NCBI GenBank assembly: GCA_030710605.1
Contig: CP092865.1
Span: 29,358,190-29,422,189 of the forward strand
Direction: 5' to 3'
Length of the DNA: 64,000 bases
Origin: Cordylochernes scorpioides
Taxonomy: Eukaryota > Arthropoda > Arachnida > Pseudoscorpiones > Chernetidae
A program made the translations under genes and the position numbers. The notes beneath the pieces are model-generated. The model searched no databases. It was not told the origin of the DNA and saw only the letters and a list, made by a program, of their open reading frames with translations. Positions 30,681 through 40,558 of the stretch are shown here, one piece after another (position 1 is the stretch's first letter; every line of letters starts with the position of its first letter).

Positions 30681-31424
30681 AATCTGTTTGCAATATAATG
30701 GGGATCATATAATTTCTTAGCATTACTCTTTGGCTTTCTATACTTCGATGTTAATGAAATTTCTATTGATTTAAAAAGCGAATTTACATAATATTTCAGA
30801 TACCAAATGATGAATCTCTAGGTTTTTCATACATCTCTTAATCGTGGTAGTTTCAATAACTTTATAGGTACTATATTTTATGGATAAATGCATATTACTA
30901 GTATAAATTGGAAATTTATATTTTCCAAATACAATATTCTCTTATAAATCCGATGTGCAGATTGGAAGGCTTTCAAAGGATACATTTTAGAGTAAAACGA
31001 AAACAAAATATATTTGCAGGAAAATCAAGTAGAAGAATCCCACAAATTTTGTTCTTCACTGAATATTTATTCAACAAGATACCTTCTAATCTGCCCATCA
31101 GGCCTATATGAAGATATCTAAAGTGAAAAAGCAAACTCTATATTATGTTCCATTTGTCAATATTTGTCCTAATACAGTCGCCCATAGAGGACTAACAGGT
31201 GTGGTGGTGGCATTTAGAAAAAAATATTGACGTAATTAGATGTTGTTTTGAAGTTTCTTTCAAAATTTCTTTCATTAATAAAATTAAAATAAAGACTGAT
31301 TTAGGCAAATTTAAGATATTTCTAATGATGTATGTGATGTAAATTTCTATTTCTTAGTATATAATATATTTTTCTCTCAAGAAAAACTAAAATACTATGA
31401 TAATTTATCTATAAATAATAATTA
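30681..31424. other. AT-rich stretch, nothing recognised
   Basis: No feature found apart from A/T runs. Confidence 0.45.
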
Positions 31425-31715
31425 ATATATACAGTTATCAGCGTAATATTCAATTCTTTCTTAATCAATTCTGTCACCGTTTGCTTTTGTGAATGGAATA
31501 AATACCCAAATATGGCCATTTCTCATAACCATCGGTGGTTCAGTGGTAGAATGCTCGCCTGCAACGCGGGCAGCCCGGGTTCGATTCCCGGCCGATGCAT
31601 TTTTTTTTTTTTTACAATTTTTAAAACTCATTTATATATTATACAAGAATGACATCCACGGCGCCAATTTATAATTGTAACGAATAGTATTTGAATAAAA
31701 GCATTTAATATGATA
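31425..31715 (+). mobile_element. Helitron-like unit carrying a tRNA, copy 3
   Basis: Same block order as copies 1 and 2, on the plus strand: TCTGTCACCGTTTGCTTTTG, the tRNA, poly-T, ACAATTTTTAAAACTCATTT, GAATGACATCCACGGCGCC and TTTGAATAAAAGCATTTAAT. It stops exactly where copy 2 begins its GC hairpin, so the 3' terminal hairpin and CTAG are absent. Confidence 0.6.
31529..31599 (+). tRNA. tRNA-Gly-derived gene with anticodon GCA (Cys), likely repeat-borne
   Basis: A full-length cloverleaf can be drawn. The acceptor is CCATCGG with CCGATGC, giving one C-C mismatch at the first pair where glycine tRNA has G-C. The D-arm is TGGTTCAGTGGTAGAA, the anticodon loop CTGCAAC, and the T-arm GGGTTCGATTCCC. 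It is followed by a long T-run, a good pol III terminator. Sequence identity to tRNA-Gly(GCC) is nearly complete, but the anticodon reads GCA, which decodes cysteine codons. It lies in a transposable unit, so I treat it as a mobile, probably non-functional copy. Best preserved of the three. Confidence 0.6.
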
Positions 31716-33749
31716 TGATCATTTAAATTCTAAGCCAAAAATTGCTCTCTATATATTTTATTTCTCAATGAAATCTTGTTAAATTTATTTTTCTTTCTCA
31801 CAAAGCGCTGTTTTCTAGTCATATACTAAATTAGAATTTCAAATTACAAAAAAAAAGAATCATTACATTTTTTATAAAAAATATATATAATCTTAGAAAT
31901 ATGTAAATCACATTAAATGTTGATTTATTACTGTTAAACAAAGTTTATTTTTTTGTGTCTATTCAAACAATACGATAATTATATCCTAATAAATTCCACC
32001 TACAAATTCATAAGTTTTATATAATCTCTATAAATACTCTTTAAGGCTTGATGTTTAAGTTAAACAAGTAAATTACTTATGAAGATATAACCTTTGAATA
32101 ATTCCTATAAATTATAGATATTTAGTATGTTATTATATATTATACATGTTACACCTTATATATACATCCTAGAAGCAAATGGCCTCCCAGACCTTTCAGG
32201 CCATAAGCCGTTATTACCTTATACAGAAGAATTATACGAGAAACCCAAAATATTTTAAATAAATCCATTTATGTGTGTGATTTACTGAATTGGCAATATA
32301 TGCGGCCGTACTGTCTATTCTATTAATGTAAATTCAAGGAAATAAGAGATTCAACATGAGAATTCCCAATATTCACAATTCAATAATTCTCTGTATATCA
32401 AATTAAGGTGAAATTTTCAGACGTCCTAGAATAAATTTCTTTTAAAATTATTTTATAGGACTCTCTCTAGATTTCGACCCTAAAGCTCTACTAAAGAGAA
32501 GAACAAGATAAATTATATTGAAATAAAGAGATTTCAGGCTCGAAACCTAGAAAGAATATAAAGTATTTCAGAAGAAACTCATCCTCGTGGAAGCCTGATG
32601 TTTTCACCATAAGAAGTTAAGATTATTGGAAAAGAAAAAAAGGATGACACCACTTTTTTTTTCAGAAAGAGGCTATGATAGGGGGCGCCTTGGCTAACCT
32701 TCATCAGAGGTAGGAATTTCAACATCCTCTGAAACTTGCTCCATCCATATCTCTTCTTTTTTTGGGGACGTACTTCGTGTTCTTATTTTATAAAAACACA
32801 TTTTTCGCCATTTTATACCAAAGTACAAACCTCATTGTTCAAGGTCAGTATTATATTCACTTTTCTAAACTATAATAGGACGGTTATGCTACCTTTTTAT
32901 TAAAGATGTTTTTAGAAGATGTACTGATTATAGCAATATGTTTATATTTACACATTACTTTACTTACAGTATTCTGTAGAGTTGTATTTTACATTACATG
33001 AACAAGATTATGAAATAATGAATGAATAGATATACGATCATATATTAACTGGTAATATCTCTCGTTTATGTTCAGCCTTACATGCATTGTTTTGAAAAGT
33101 TGTATTTCTCAAGTTATAATTAGTTCAACAAACTCGCAGTACGCTGAAAGGTTATATATTCATCATTACTTTATATATATAATAATGTTAGAATATATAT
33201 AATACATATACACTTTACCATAAATATAGAGTAATATCATTAGATATTTTCCAGAACATTTACTCCTGCTTGTCATTAAAATATATTAAGTATAAATAGT
33301 CATCAATTAAAATAAAGATTTCCATATATTACTTTATATCTGCACATGAGATAATATATAAAACAACTTGCTCGAGTAAATGTATTTGTGTTGCTCTACA
33401 TTTGTTTAGGCATATGCTAGTGAATAGATGTTTAAATATTGTTTTTTATTTTGACTTTATATAATTACTTGAACATTTTAGGAGTTAAATATACGCATCG
33501 TTTAATAAGTTTTATTGATTTCACGTTGTTTACCGCTCTATATGTTGAAAATAATTAAGCAATGACAGTTATGTACTTTTTTAATTATCGTAACACGTAT
33601 TTTATCAATTTTTATTTAGTTTATAAATATCGTTTAATTATAATTGAATGGTTGAAAAGATATACAGAAATACTGCATTATTTCCTGATTACATCATTAA
33701 CGATTTTGACATTCGTTATGCTATAAATAAAATATTAATTCCAAGGTTA
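31716..33749. other. Long AT-rich stretch, nothing recognised
   Basis: About 2 kb of AT-rich DNA. A small GC-richer patch at 32680-32770 contains a hairpin-like CATCAGAGG...CATCCTCTGA. There are no open frames or element ends. Confidence 0.45.
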
Positions 33750-33998
33750 ATCCTTCTCAGATAGTTTATATTTCTATTTACAAACTGTTACCATTCGCCA
33801 AGCTTTGAATAACTTGATTACAAGGTTAATACTTCACAGATAGTCTGTATAGGTCTTTATATTTCTATTTACAAACCATTACCATTCCCCAAGCTTTGAA
33901 TAACCTGGTGATTACAAGGTTAATATTCCACAGATAGTCTGTATAGGTCTTTATATTTCTATTTACAACTTCTTACCATTCCCCAAGCTTTGAATAAC
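33750..33998. repeat. 94-bp satellite array, left remnant (about 2.6 units)
   Basis: Units carry GATTACAAGGTTAATA, CACAGATAGT, TATAGGTCTTTATATTTCTA and CCATTCCCCAAGCTTTGAAT, identical in plan to those at 43292-45945. The last unit breaks at TTTGAATAAC (33989-33998), and the array resumes with the same ten bases at 43292-43301. That places the PLE insertion here. Confidence 0.9.
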
Positions 33999-34099
33999 AG
34001 CTTTTAAAAAATCTATACATCAACTCCTTAAAAACCAAATTATCGATCAGTCCTTGAAGAAACAAATTCTGGAAAATCCTGAAAATCCTGGAACCCACC
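33999..34099 (+). pseudogene. PLE reverse transcriptase, 5' fragment left of the BEL insertion
   Basis: The plus-strand frame is open from the first base after the satellite and reads toward NPENPGTH at the BEL boundary. It resumes in the same frame at 41596 with PYIYGLPKIH, a hallmark of PLE reverse transcriptases (Y-G-L-P-K-I-H). The element is 5'-truncated: nothing upstream of this N-terminal segment is present. Confidence 0.75.
34095..34099. other. Target-site duplication, left copy (CCACC)
   Basis: Five bases directly before the left LTR, identical to 41596-41600 directly after the right LTR. Four to six bases is usual for BEL/Pao integrase. Confidence 0.92.
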
Positions 34100-35136
34100 T
34101 GTTAAGAACGGGGTAATTAAAAAAGCTCGTGGAGGAAAAGAAAAATTCTGAACGCTCCACAAACCCCCTTTTTAACAAAATAAAAACTTTAACCTAAAGT
34201 TTGATATTGTTTTGGGCTGCCTTGGGTGTTCAAGCAAGAAAAAAGGAAGACAACAAAAGGTTACACATATAAAGTTTTGTTTAATGTTAGCTATAAAATG
34301 AAGGATAAAAAATATATGAAAAACTTATTATTTTTTGTGTAATCCAAAATTTGCATGCAACTTAAATGTTTTTTAACAAAAGCAGATATATAAAAATGAT
34401 GATATTGACGAAATAATAAAAAACTTAGTAAAGATAAGAAAAGAAAAATACAAAAAATATGCTAGATTAACATAAAAACATATATCAATTTTAGGAAATG
34501 AAAGCATGTGAGAGAGTGCTCACCAAAAACAGTTCCTCTCAGTTGTTAGGTCGGCTTGCCCCCCCTGCCTTGGAAGCACAATTCGTCGTCCTCGACGAAC
34601 TTCCTGTTATCTTCAGATGAAGCACAATTCGTCTTCCTCGACGAACTTCCTGTTATCTTCAGATGAAGCACAATTCGTCGTCCTCGACGTACTCCAACCA
34701 CTATGCGAATCTCTCAAAAGATTTCGTCTCGGCTTCACCTTTTCTTTGAGATGTCAGCCACCCTGTCCCTTCTCAGACCGCTTATATGGTCGTTTTATGG
34801 AAGATGGACGAAGTTCCCGGAGCTCATCTAGGGCAAGCCGCCGCGAGGCTTTTTTTCTTGTCTACTCCGCACAGCTGTGACACCAACTCTGGCCCCCGCG
34901 CCCTGACCTTTTTGACCCCTCCGCCCCTCCAATTGGTCGGTGGGTACTTTGGACGGTCCATCCGGCGGACGGACGACTACATTCTATCGGCAGGGGGGGC
35001 CGGTGTGTGAAAAGAGGAGAAGAAACAGCAAAAAATAGATTTCCCTTCGCTGAGGGGTCACACACACAAAAACCAAAAATATGAAAATAGTTGTAATATT
35101 TACATATATACATACAAAATGCCATGAGTTCTAACA
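34100..35136 (-). repeat. BEL/Pao 3' LTR
   Basis: 1037 bp, TGTTAAGAAC to GAGTTCTAACA. It contains a 46-bp internal tandem repeat (units with AAGCACAATTCGTCGTCCTC from about 34575, 2.7 copies) and a GC-rich block at 34850-35010. The plus-strand frames within it recur identically in the other LTR and are not genes. Confidence 0.97.
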
Positions 35137-35155
35137 TACCCCCACCTTTTCTTTG
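35137..35155 (-). other. Polypurine tract
   Basis: On the minus strand CAAAGAAAAGGTGGGGGTA lies directly before the 3' LTR. It would prime plus-strand DNA synthesis. Confidence 0.75.
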
Positions 35156-35202
35156 TGTGAAAACACAAAAAAAACAAGGAAATGTGCTCTCCCTTTCTTT
35201 TG

Positions 35203-35580
35203 TCACTGATTCAAAACATCAGGATCAAACCTTATTGGTTTGCGGACTTCACGTCCGGATCTTGTTTTGATCGTTAGAGGTTTTTTATCCCCAGAGGCCT
35301 TTTCAGGAGTTTCCTCAGAGGAAATCTCAAGGGGAAACAGTCTCTGTACAGGGCGTAGCCATTCGCCTGTTGATGTCTTGACTCTGGCAACCCTGTTCAC
35401 CCCATCTTTCCCCAAGTAAAGTTTTATTATTTTTCCAACAGGCCAGAGAATTCTTTTAGTGTTGTCCTGGCCTATAAGGACTAAATCCCCTTCTTTTATG
35501 CATAGCTCCCTTTTATTTTCGGCCCGTTGTATCAGTACCCCCCAAATATTCCTTGCGGAATCTCTGTTTAAGTTCCTCAT
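35203..35580 (-). CDS. pol: BEL/Pao integrase C-terminal domain (out of frame with the polyprotein)
   Basis: The 125-codon frame includes CIKEGDLVLIGQDN, WPVGKIIKLYLGKDG, RVARVKTSTGEWLRPVQRL and a basic tail. This is the SH3-like domain (DUF5641 type) that ends Pao integrases and binds DNA or chromatin. It overlaps the end of the polyprotein by about 68 bp in another frame. The two frames meet at a run of six G (minus strand; 35538-35543). One extra G there would explain the break, whether as a mutation, a sequencing error or, less likely, programmed frameshifting. The listed start codon is only the first ATG in frame. Confidence 0.85.
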   Translation of the reverse strand: MRNLNRDSARNIWGVLIQRAENKRELCIKEGDLVLIGQDNTKRILWPVGKIIKLYLGKDGVNRVARVKTSTGEWLRPVQRLFPLEISSEETPEKASGDKKPLTIKTRSGREVRKPIRFDPDVLNQ

Positions 35581-38500
35581 TTAGTTTACTCAAAATCTTG
35601 TATTTTCTGGTGAAAGAATTCACTCTTATTTTCTCTAGCTCCGGAAACTCATTGTTTGCGTTAGTCTGCAGAAACATTTGAGGGGTCAAGGGAATGAGGT
35701 CTTGGTCATCTTCCGATATATATGAAAGAGCTCTATTGTTGATAATACTCTCTACCTCACATAAAGCAGTCTCAAGTTGTACATAATTCAATTTACTAAA
35801 TCCGAGCATACGAACCAATAAACTCTTAACAACCCTTACTAATCTCTCCCAAAACCCTCCCCACCAAGGCGCTGAGGGAGGGATAAAAATCCATTGGATT
35901 CTTTTTACACTCGATTCCCTTTCAATCTCCCCCCAATCCAAGCGTTTAAGTAATTCGTTTGTTTTTGAGAAATTTGTCCCGTTATCACTATATATTTTTC
36001 CGGGACGTCCACGCCGACAAATGAATCTTTTTAGAGCTAACAAAAAAGTGTTTGCCTCTAATGTTCTCACAATCTCTAGGTGGACAGCTCTGTAAACAGC
36101 GCAAGTAAACAAGGCCACCCAAACCTTGCTGCCACCTTTAAGATGTAGCGGTCCCAACAGATCCACACCTGTCACCTCGAAGGGTTTGCCTAACCCTATT
36201 CTATTAGTCGGCAAAGCCGCGCCAGGAGTCTGAATAGGTTTCTGATTATGCCTCCTACATATCACACATTTCCCAATTATTTGTTTAATCAATCTGCGAC
36301 CACCAATGATCCAGAATTTCTCTCTCAATTGTGAAAGAATGAATTGGGCCCCTTCATGCCCATTTTGTTGGTGTATTTCACGAACCATCTGTTCCACCAA
36401 AGGATGATTACGAGGTAGTAAAATAGGTCGTTTAAACACTTCTGAATCTTGTCCATGTAGCAGTTTCGTCTCAACGCACCACAAACCTTCAACGGATTTA
36501 ATAGTCTTTAATCCATTTTTCGGAGCCTGTTTTCCTGGGAAAGTCTCTTGTTGAACCAATTTCAACAGCTTCCTTTCGGCCCTTTCTAACTCTATTACTT
36601 TCAAATTTCCCCTTTCAGTGGGTATTCTTCTCGCATTGTCCAAGAATCTTAAAACCCAAGCCATAATCCTAATGTTTAGGCTATACTTGGATCTCCTATC
36701 TAGGAACCATCGATTTGCCTCGACAATGAGAGTGATGTGGGCCTGTAAGGTTTTTCTTTTTTCTTTGATGATCTCTTCCTCATCAATAGTCGGTTCAAAA
36801 CTAGGCCAACTCTCCTTTTCCCCTTTGAGCCATTCAGGACCCTCCCACCAGTTGGTCGAGACAAATTGTACGATAGAGCACCCTCGAGAAGGCAAATCCG
36901 CTGGATTAAATTTTCCGTAAACAAACTTCCAGTTCTCATTATTGACAGTGTCTCGTATTTCCTGTACTCGGTTTCTTACAAACACATTCCACTCATTTTT
37001 TCTCTTGAGCCAAGCCATAACGGTTGAGGAATCGGTCCATAAAGTAACAGGGCAACTATTTGTTAAGGCAGTCGAAATAGATTTAACAAGTCTAGCTCCT
37101 AAAACGCAGGCCAAAAGTTCTAACCGAGGAATGGTTACCCTCTTGGTTGGCGCAAGCCTAGATTTGCTCCAAAGCAGAGACAAATGTACTCCCCCCTGCA
37201 CTTCACTTCTCATATATGCCACTGCTGCATAAGCTGATTTACTGGCATCGCAGAAGACGTGTATTTCATTCTTATTAGTTTGATCAAACCAAATATGCCT
37301 GGGAATTTTGATTTGACTTAATAGACCAATTTGGGAGTACCATGTTCTAAACTCCCGATCCATATCTTCGGGTAATTGAGAATCCCATCCAATTTTCAAC
37401 TCCCAGGACCTCTGTAATAATAGTTTAGGAGGCAAAAATATAGGACTATAAACTCCTAAAGGATCAAAAACTTGCTGAATTTTAGAAAGGATAATCCTCT
37501 TGGTTAGTCTTCGGGGGAGATCCTTTTCAATAGAAACATCACAATTAAGTACATCTTCTACTTTGTCCCACACAAGTCCCAACACCTTGGTAGTAGTTCC
37601 TTTTTCCTCCTTTGAATTACTCACTGGTAAATTAAATTCCCACTCACGCAAGTCCATTTTTGCCATTTCCATGATATTGACAGCTGTATTCTGGAATTGT
37701 TGGACCTCCTCCTGAGAGGAGAGGGATGTTACCAAATTATCCATATAAAAGGATCTCGCCATAGTCTTTGCGATTTCAGCTGCCGGACCTTGTACAGAAT
37801 TCAGATGATGATCAATAACTGCACCCAAGATGAATGGACTACAGTTAAGCCCAAATACCACACGTTTATGTCTAAAAACGGTTAACTTCATAGGGTCAGT
37901 TTGATCCCACCAAAGGAAGCGAAGAAAGTCCTGGTCTTGAAGCTGCACTGTAATCATCTGAAATGCCTTTCGAATATCGGCTAGAACACCAATACCCTTT
38001 TCTCTAAACCTAATTAATATTTCAGGTATTTTTTCCAAAAGGTTAGGTCCCTTTTCTAGATAGTCATTCAGAGAGAGACCATTATACGACCTGCAGGAGG
38101 CATCGAAAACAGGACGAAGAGGCGTCGTCCTACTTTCAGCCTTGAACACCGGCCTATGCGGTAAATAATGGCCCTTCTTTTGAGGCCTATTCTCCTCTAT
38201 CCTCTCAATTAGGCCCTCTCTCTCCCATTCTTGAAGAATAGTAGAATATTCAATAACTATTTTCTCCTTCCTTAACTTACTAGTGCATGCTTCCAATCTC
38301 CTCTGCGCTATTTCTAAATTCGAGGGTATATTATTTCTCTCGCATTTCCACGGTAGCGCGACTGAATATCGTTGATCTTCATCCCTCTTTATATTTTTTA
38401 TAAAATGTTCCTTTAGTTCAGTTTCCCTTTTCTTTTTTGAGACAACTTCGATGGGATCTTGGATTCCCAAGATATCCAGCTCCCAAAGATCTTTCAAGTT

Positions 38501-40459
38501 GTTTTTTGCAACCAACATATTCAATGCAATTTGGACCTTATCCTCCTTACCCACCACCGGAGATTGCCCCATAAGCGTCCATCCTAATTTTGTCTCTACG
38601 GCAGTTAGGTCCTCTCCTAGATGGACGACCTTCCCGGTCAGTAATTGTCCAAAATAGTCACTACCTATTAAAATATCTATTTCCTCATTTCTAAAATTTG
38701 ACGGGTGAATATAGATCTTTTTCCGTTTTAATTTGTATAACAAACGTCCTCTTGGAATCGGCGGTATCCTTGCACAAATTTCTGGTTGATCGAGGGCGAC
38801 TATGTCTACATCAATTTTATTGGTTAGACTTCCCAGTTTCAAAACATATTTCCCATGCAACGCCTCCTTCATATTTCCTCCCCCGAAAAGAGATTTTTCC
38901 AAACTTATCTCTCCTATTTTGTTTAAACCCAGTTTTTCGACAATTGATCTCTTTATATAGGAGTAGTGACTTCCAGTGTCAAATAACACTTTTACTTCTT
39001 TAGTCTCTTTAGCCCCTTTCAATTTCGCCACGGAAGTCATGAGTAAGATGTCATTGGCGCATGTTCGCGCAGACATATTAACACCCGTGCATGTTGCATT
39101 TCCTTCATTAACAACCTTAGATGTTTCACCTTTGAAACTATTGTTTCCTCCTTGCTTCAAAGCAATTTTATTGCAAAAGATATCTAGATGATCTTTTCCG
39201 CAATTTCTACATTTTATGTCTGCTCGGCATTCCCTTTTCAGATGGTTACCCTTTAGACATTTAAAGCAGACTTTAGCCTCCTTTATCCTTTGATCCCTCT
39301 CGCTAGGTGTAAGCCGCGAGGCAACAAAACATCTACTACTCAGGTGATTATCCCTCTGGCAGAATATGCATTTTGTCTTAAATGCGCTGCCGAATAAATT
39401 GGAGACAGTGGGCGGTGTCTTCCGAGGAGTCTTTAGTTGAGAACCTGTAGCCCTCATTGAGCTATTACCCTCAAAATTCTCCTTAGCAAATGCCATTCGC
39501 TCAGCACCCTTCACCTCATCCCGAAGGAAGTCCATCAGAGCCTGAAGTCTACCGCTGGCATCGCTCTTATCTCCATTCTCCGCTCCTTCTTCTTTTATCC
39601 CATAGCCCACAGCAGGATTCCTCTGCCACACCTGAATAATGTCCAATGGCAGACTCGACTCAACCAATGGGTAGAGGAACACGCCTGCCATCTCCGTGTT
39701 AACACCCAGTGATTCTAGGTTCTTTAAGTGAGCCGTCAGATCATCGTAGATCTCGTCAAGAGGAAGGTTTTCTTTCCTTGCATTAGAAACAACCAGTTTC
39801 AACAGTCTCCTTATGTAGTGCTCTATGAGAAGGTTCTTATCTCCGAATCGATCTTTTAGGGCTTGTACTACCTTGGGATAATTATCCTCAGTTATGGGGT
39901 AACTGCACACAAGACGATGAGCTCTGGATCCCTCGACTACCGCTTGTAGCAGGTAGTGAAATTTATCTACATCCCCCAGAGTTTCATCGTCATTAATTTT
40001 ACTAAATTGCCCCCACCATGAGAGCCAATCCTCTAGGTTGCCCTTAAATTTTGGTAGCTCCACTTTTGGCAACCTAATAGTTCTTTTAGATTCGGTATTT
40101 ACAACCGAATTCGCCGCGGACTCCACCAATGAGCCGTCGACCCTATCCCTCGCGGTTTCACACCGAGACAAATATTTATTTTCTATGTCAAACATCCCTT
40201 GAACATAGTTTTCACAACCCTCGAATTCTTCTTCGATTTTGACCTCCGTTATGGTTTCATCCTCCAGAAGGAGCCCATGATACCTTGAATCAATTTCACT
40301 TATTTCCTTAGAGAGAGCACAAATTCGGTTATATTTAGCTCTATATTTTTCTGTATCGAAATCTGGCTTTTCTATTTCAGCCCAAAACTCGGTGGACAGC
40401 CGAGTAAAAATAGCTCTTTTGGGGGCTCTAGCCCTTTTTAAGATATCAATATTCTGCAT
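35513..40459 (-). CDS. gag-pol: BEL/Pao gag-pol polyprotein (1648 codons)
   Basis: The first ATG after the 5' LTR (99 bp downstream) starts one continuous frame. Order of domains: gag with a coiled N-terminus and a DUF1759-type segment (LPKVELPKFKG, residues 130-140). Three zinc knuckles follow: C364-x2-C367-x4-H372-x4-C377, C398/C401/H406/C411 and C417/C420/H424/C429. The aspartic protease has DTG at 494-496. The RT has motif A at D828 (LADIRKAF) and motif C as YMDN at 905-908, where most RTs have YxDD. RNase H has D1071, E1114 and D1143. Integrase has an HHCC zinc domain (about 1352-1401) and core D1433, D1492 and E1538. All catalytic residues are present. The frame ends at KEYLGG..., before the integrase C-terminal domain. 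Confidence 0.95.
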   Translation of the reverse strand: MQNIDILKRARAPKRAIFTRLSTEFWAEIEKPDFDTEKYRAKYNRICALSKEISEIDSRYHGLLLEDETITEVKIEEEFEGCENYVQGMFDIENKYLSRCETARDRVDGSLVESAANSVVNTESKRTIRLPKVELPKFKGNLEDWLSWWGQFSKINDDETLGDVDKFHYLLQAVVEGSRAHRLVCSYPITEDNYPKVVQALKDRFGDKNLLIEHYIRRLLKLVVSNARKENLPLDEIYDDLTAHLKNLESLGVNTEMAGVFLYPLVESSLPLDIIQVWQRNPAVGYGIKEEGAENGDKSDASGRLQALMDFLRDEVKGAERMAFAKENFEGNSSMRATGSQLKTPRKTPPTVSNLFGSAFKTKCIFCQRDNHLSSRCFVASRLTPSERDQRIKEAKVCFKCLKGNHLKRECRADIKCRNCGKDHLDIFCNKIALKQGGNNSFKGETSKVVNEGNATCTGVNMSARTCANDILLMTSVAKLKGAKETKEVKVLFDTGSHYSYIKRSIVEKLGLNKIGEISLEKSLFGGGNMKEALHGKYVLKLGSLTNKIDVDIVALDQPEICARIPPIPRGRLLYKLKRKKIYIHPSNFRNEEIDILIGSDYFGQLLTGKVVHLGEDLTAVETKLGWTLMGQSPVVGKEDKVQIALNMLVAKNNLKDLWELDILGIQDPIEVVSKKKRETELKEHFIKNIKRDEDQRYSVALPWKCERNNIPSNLEIAQRRLEACTSKLRKEKIVIEYSTILQEWEREGLIERIEENRPQKKGHYLPHRPVFKAESRTTPLRPVFDASCRSYNGLSLNDYLEKGPNLLEKIPEILIRFREKGIGVLADIRKAFQMITVQLQDQDFLRFLWWDQTDPMKLTVFRHKRVVFGLNCSPFILGAVIDHHLNSVQGPAAEIAKTMARSFYMDNLVTSLSSQEEVQQFQNTAVNIMEMAKMDLREWEFNLPVSNSKEEKGTTTKVLGLVWDKVEDVLNCDVSIEKDLPRRLTKRIILSKIQQVFDPLGVYSPIFLPPKLLLQRSWELKIGWDSQLPEDMDREFRTWYSQIGLLSQIKIPRHIWFDQTNKNEIHVFCDASKSAYAAVAYMRSEVQGGVHLSLLWSKSRLAPTKRVTIPRLELLACVLGARLVKSISTALTNSCPVTLWTDSSTVMAWLKRKNEWNVFVRNRVQEIRDTVNNENWKFVYGKFNPADLPSRGCSIVQFVSTNWWEGPEWLKGEKESWPSFEPTIDEEEIIKEKRKTLQAHITLIVEANRWFLDRRSKYSLNIRIMAWVLRFLDNARRIPTERGNLKVIELERAERKLLKLVQQETFPGKQAPKNGLKTIKSVEGLWCVETKLLHGQDSEVFKRPILLPRNHPLVEQMVREIHQQNGHEGAQFILSQLREKFWIIGGRRLIKQIIGKCVICRRHNQKPIQTPGAALPTNRIGLGKPFEVTGVDLLGPLHLKGGSKVWVALFTCAVYRAVHLEIVRTLEANTFLLALKRFICRRGRPGKIYSDNGTNFSKTNELLKRLDWGEIERESSVKRIQWIFIPPSAPWWGGFWERLVRVVKSLLVRMLGFSKLNYVQLETALCEVESIINNRALSYISEDDQDLIPLTPQMFLQTNANNEFPELEKIRVNSFTRKYKILSKLNEELKQRFRKEYLGGTDTTGRK

Positions 40460-40530
40460 TATTTACTATATAATTTTTCTCGAAACCTTTCTTTTTTTTT
40501 TTCCTTTTCTCGATTTGACCAGCCAATGCA

Positions 40531-40548
40531 GCCCACCCGGGGACGCCA
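40531..40548 (-). other. Primer-binding-site candidate
   Basis: On the minus strand TGGCGTCCCCGGGTGGGC starts ten bases after the 5' LTR. TGG matches a tRNA CCA end. The tRNA species cannot be named without a tRNA set. Confidence 0.6.
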
Positions 40549-40558
40549 AAAAATATAA

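Noticed and set aside
34617-35010. Plus-strand frames of 87 and 74 codons
   Set aside because: They lie inside the LTR, recur identically at 41076-41469 and encode no domain; they result from the GC-rich LTR composition and a 46-bp tandem repeat.
36618-39191. Numerous plus-strand frames of 60-101 codons
   Set aside because: All are antisense shadows of the BEL/Pao polyprotein.
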